This document shows positions 13,711-14,969 of a stretch of 14,969 bases of DNA, one piece after another (within the stretch, counting starts at the first letter, position 1; the number at the start of each line of letters is the position of its first letter). The DNA comes from Rhodocyclaceae bacterium. GTDB lineage: Bacteria; Pseudomonadota; Gammaproteobacteria; Burkholderiales; Rhodocyclaceae. The notes beneath the pieces were generated by a model that ran no database searches, was not told the origin of the DNA, and was given only the letters and a program-made list of their open reading frames with translations. The translations under genes were made by a program, and so were the position numbers. The DNA lies in the NCBI GenBank assembly GCA_023253415.1, contig JALRGK010000025.1, positions 1 to 14,969 of the forward strand, in the 5' to 3' direction.

Positions 13711-14969
13711 GATTGTTTAGGTGGAATAAAGAAAGTACCAGGCGATTCCCGGAACCGATGCCAGACTGCCCGCATCAGCACACGGGTACCACTGAACTGA
13801 AGACGCCGCGCCCGGAACGCCGTGCGCAGGGCCAGAGTAAAACTGACCAGTAGATTGGTCAGCCCGATACACAAAACGCCCAGTCCTGCCCAGGCCGTCG
13901 TTTCCCATGCGGGAAGCGTTTCGCTACCGATCATCACATAACCCAGATTGGCCGATGAAAAGGCAATGTGACGGATATCCACAGGCAGACCAAGAATCAC
14001 CCCGAAAATACCCGCACTGCCTAACATGCAGCCAAACAGAAAATTACCCATCATGCCGCCCAGATGCTTACCGATATACCCACCCACACGCTTGGCCCGC
14101 TCCGTACCGACCAGACCTTGCAGCCACGGCAGCCGTGCAATACGAGACCCCACCTGATTATGGGCGGAGCGGTTATCGAAGTAACCACTGATCAGACCGG
14201 CCAAATACAAGAACACACCGGCTAAGGCAGCGTGCGGTATTGCCCAGCCGAAGATATCCAGATCATGCAGCAAATGAGCCGCCTTATCGGCGCTCACCGG
14301 GGAGGCACCAAGCCAATGCCCCAGCCCTAACCCCAGAAGAATCGCGACAGGGAAGGCAATCAGAATATTGCCGGCGATAGCCGCTAGCTGGCTACGAAAT
14401 ACGGCCGCGATCAGATCAACCACGGGCGTCAGATCATCCGGTCGTTCGGAATTGATGTTGGACAACTGCCCGACCAATGTCTGCGCTGTCATCGCAGGCT
14501 GCTTGGTTGCGACCGTAAAGCCCAGCAGATAAATCAGCGTGAATCCCAGACCGTAAATCAGGCTGTACATCACCGCCGTGATAAATAGTGGCGCATGCAG
14601 CTCACCGGCAAAAATCTTGAGTAAAGCCATGACACCAATGAATACCCCGGCACCCATCGCCGATAGCCACATGGCACCATATTCCCGACGATTCATGCAG
14701 AGATAGTGCTCACCTGACTGTGCCGCGTTTTCCGCCACACGAAGTGCCAACAACTCAGACAGCCGCTGCCAGTAATCCGCAAAGTTATTCCGGCGATTCT
14801 CGGCAATCATCGCCCGATGGACAAATGCCGACCAGGCCTTCAGGGCCCGAGCCTCTTCACTCGCCAGCCGCATGGCTGGAGTAATACCCCCTGACGCATC
14901 CAACCCCTCTTCCAACAGTGCCTCAACCACGGCCGGCGCCTGCAGAAAGGTGTTCATCATGTGCACCAG
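13707..14969 (-). CDS. Gcr-type 'site-specific recombinase' family membrane protein (5' end outside window)
   Basis: C-terminal 420 residues of a protein of the family labelled 'site-specific recombinase' (COG4389/Gcr), common in Betaproteobacteria and usually about 650-700 residues. The frame is open to the right edge, and the conserved part before LSELLALRVAENAAQSGEHY suggests that a substantial N-terminal region is missing, so the Met codons near 14960 are not the true start. Five to seven hydrophobic segments are visible, e.g. LSAMGAGVFIGVMALLKIF, AVMYSLIYGLGFTLIYLLGF, GNILIAFPVAILLGLGLGH, HAALAGVFLYLAGLISGYFD and CMLGSAGIFGVILGLPV. No tyrosine- or serine-recombinase catalytic motif is seen, so the family name is doubtful as a function. 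It overlaps the methyltransferase gene by four bases. Confidence 0.82.
   Translation of the reverse strand: MVHMMNTFLQAPAVVEALLEEGLDASGGITPAMRLASEEARALKAWSAFVHRAMIAENRRNNFADYWQRLSELLALRVAENAAQSGEHYLCMNRREYGAMWLSAMGAGVFIGVMALLKIFAGELHAPLFITAVMYSLIYGLGFTLIYLLGFTVATKQPAMTAQTLVGQLSNINSERPDDLTPVVDLIAAVFRSQLAAIAGNILIAFPVAILLGLGLGHWLGASPVSADKAAHLLHDLDIFGWAIPHAALAGVFLYLAGLISGYFDNRSAHNQVGSRIARLPWLQGLVGTERAKRVGGYIGKHLGGMMGNFLFGCMLGSAGIFGVILGLPVDIRHIAFSSANLGYVMIGSETLPAWETTAWAGLGVLCIGLTNLLVSFTLALRTAFRARRLQFSGTRVLMRAVWHRFRESPGTFFIPPKQS

Overview
The window looks like betaproteobacterial DNA. The evidence is the gene order ompA-ubiG-gph (in many Betaproteobacteria it continues a gyrA-ompA-ubiG-gph block), a betaproteobacterial-type OmpA C-terminus, a one-piece tmRNA whose encoded tag reads ANDERYALAA, and a Gcr-type 'site-specific recombinase' membrane protein. 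I cannot resolve the family. The first ~1.33 kb does not fit the rest: it is visibly more GC-rich and holds the 3' part of a type I secretion operon on the minus strand (truncated ABC ATPase, then a HlyD-family adaptor running off the left edge). It meets the middle of ompA at about position 1336, breaking both genes, so a chimeric assembly join is the simplest explanation; a real rearrangement is possible.

Layout: 1-1335 (minus), type I secretion adaptor and broken ABC ATPase. 1336-1940 (plus), 5'-truncated ompA and a strong terminator. 1986-3408 (plus), ubiG and gph, overlapping by one base. 3438-3842, ssrA (tmRNA) and a perfect-stem terminator that may serve both directions. 3863-8048 (minus), a four-gene run transcribed leftward: ABC exporter with an extra N-terminal module and zinc ribbon, DUF1854 protein, YkgJ-type cysteine-cluster protein, and an exported metallo-beta-lactamase-fold hydrolase. 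8049-8326, an intergenic region that must hold divergent promoters. 8327-13066 (plus), two tandem cyanophycin synthetase genes, cphA' and cphA, 3 bp apart. 13093-14969 (minus), a TPMT-like methyltransferase and the 3' part of a Gcr-family membrane protein, overlapping by 4 bp.

The central theme is cyanophycin, the Asp-Arg storage polymer. The full-length CphA has intact ATP-grasp and Mur-ligase-like active-site motifs, but its N-terminal domain has lost the HxxEH...E motif of the cryptic hydrolytic (primer-generating) site. CphA' is the mirror image: it keeps HIMEH...E in the N domain, has a degenerate Mur P-loop, lacks the ATP-grasp NLSTGG loop, and ends before the C-terminal Mur lobe. The two genes therefore look like a functional split of one ancestral bifunctional/trifunctional enzyme. 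The divergent ABC exporter and DUF1854 pair is a recurrent companion of cphA; its substrate and role remain unknown, and the YkgJ and MBL genes may extend that operon.
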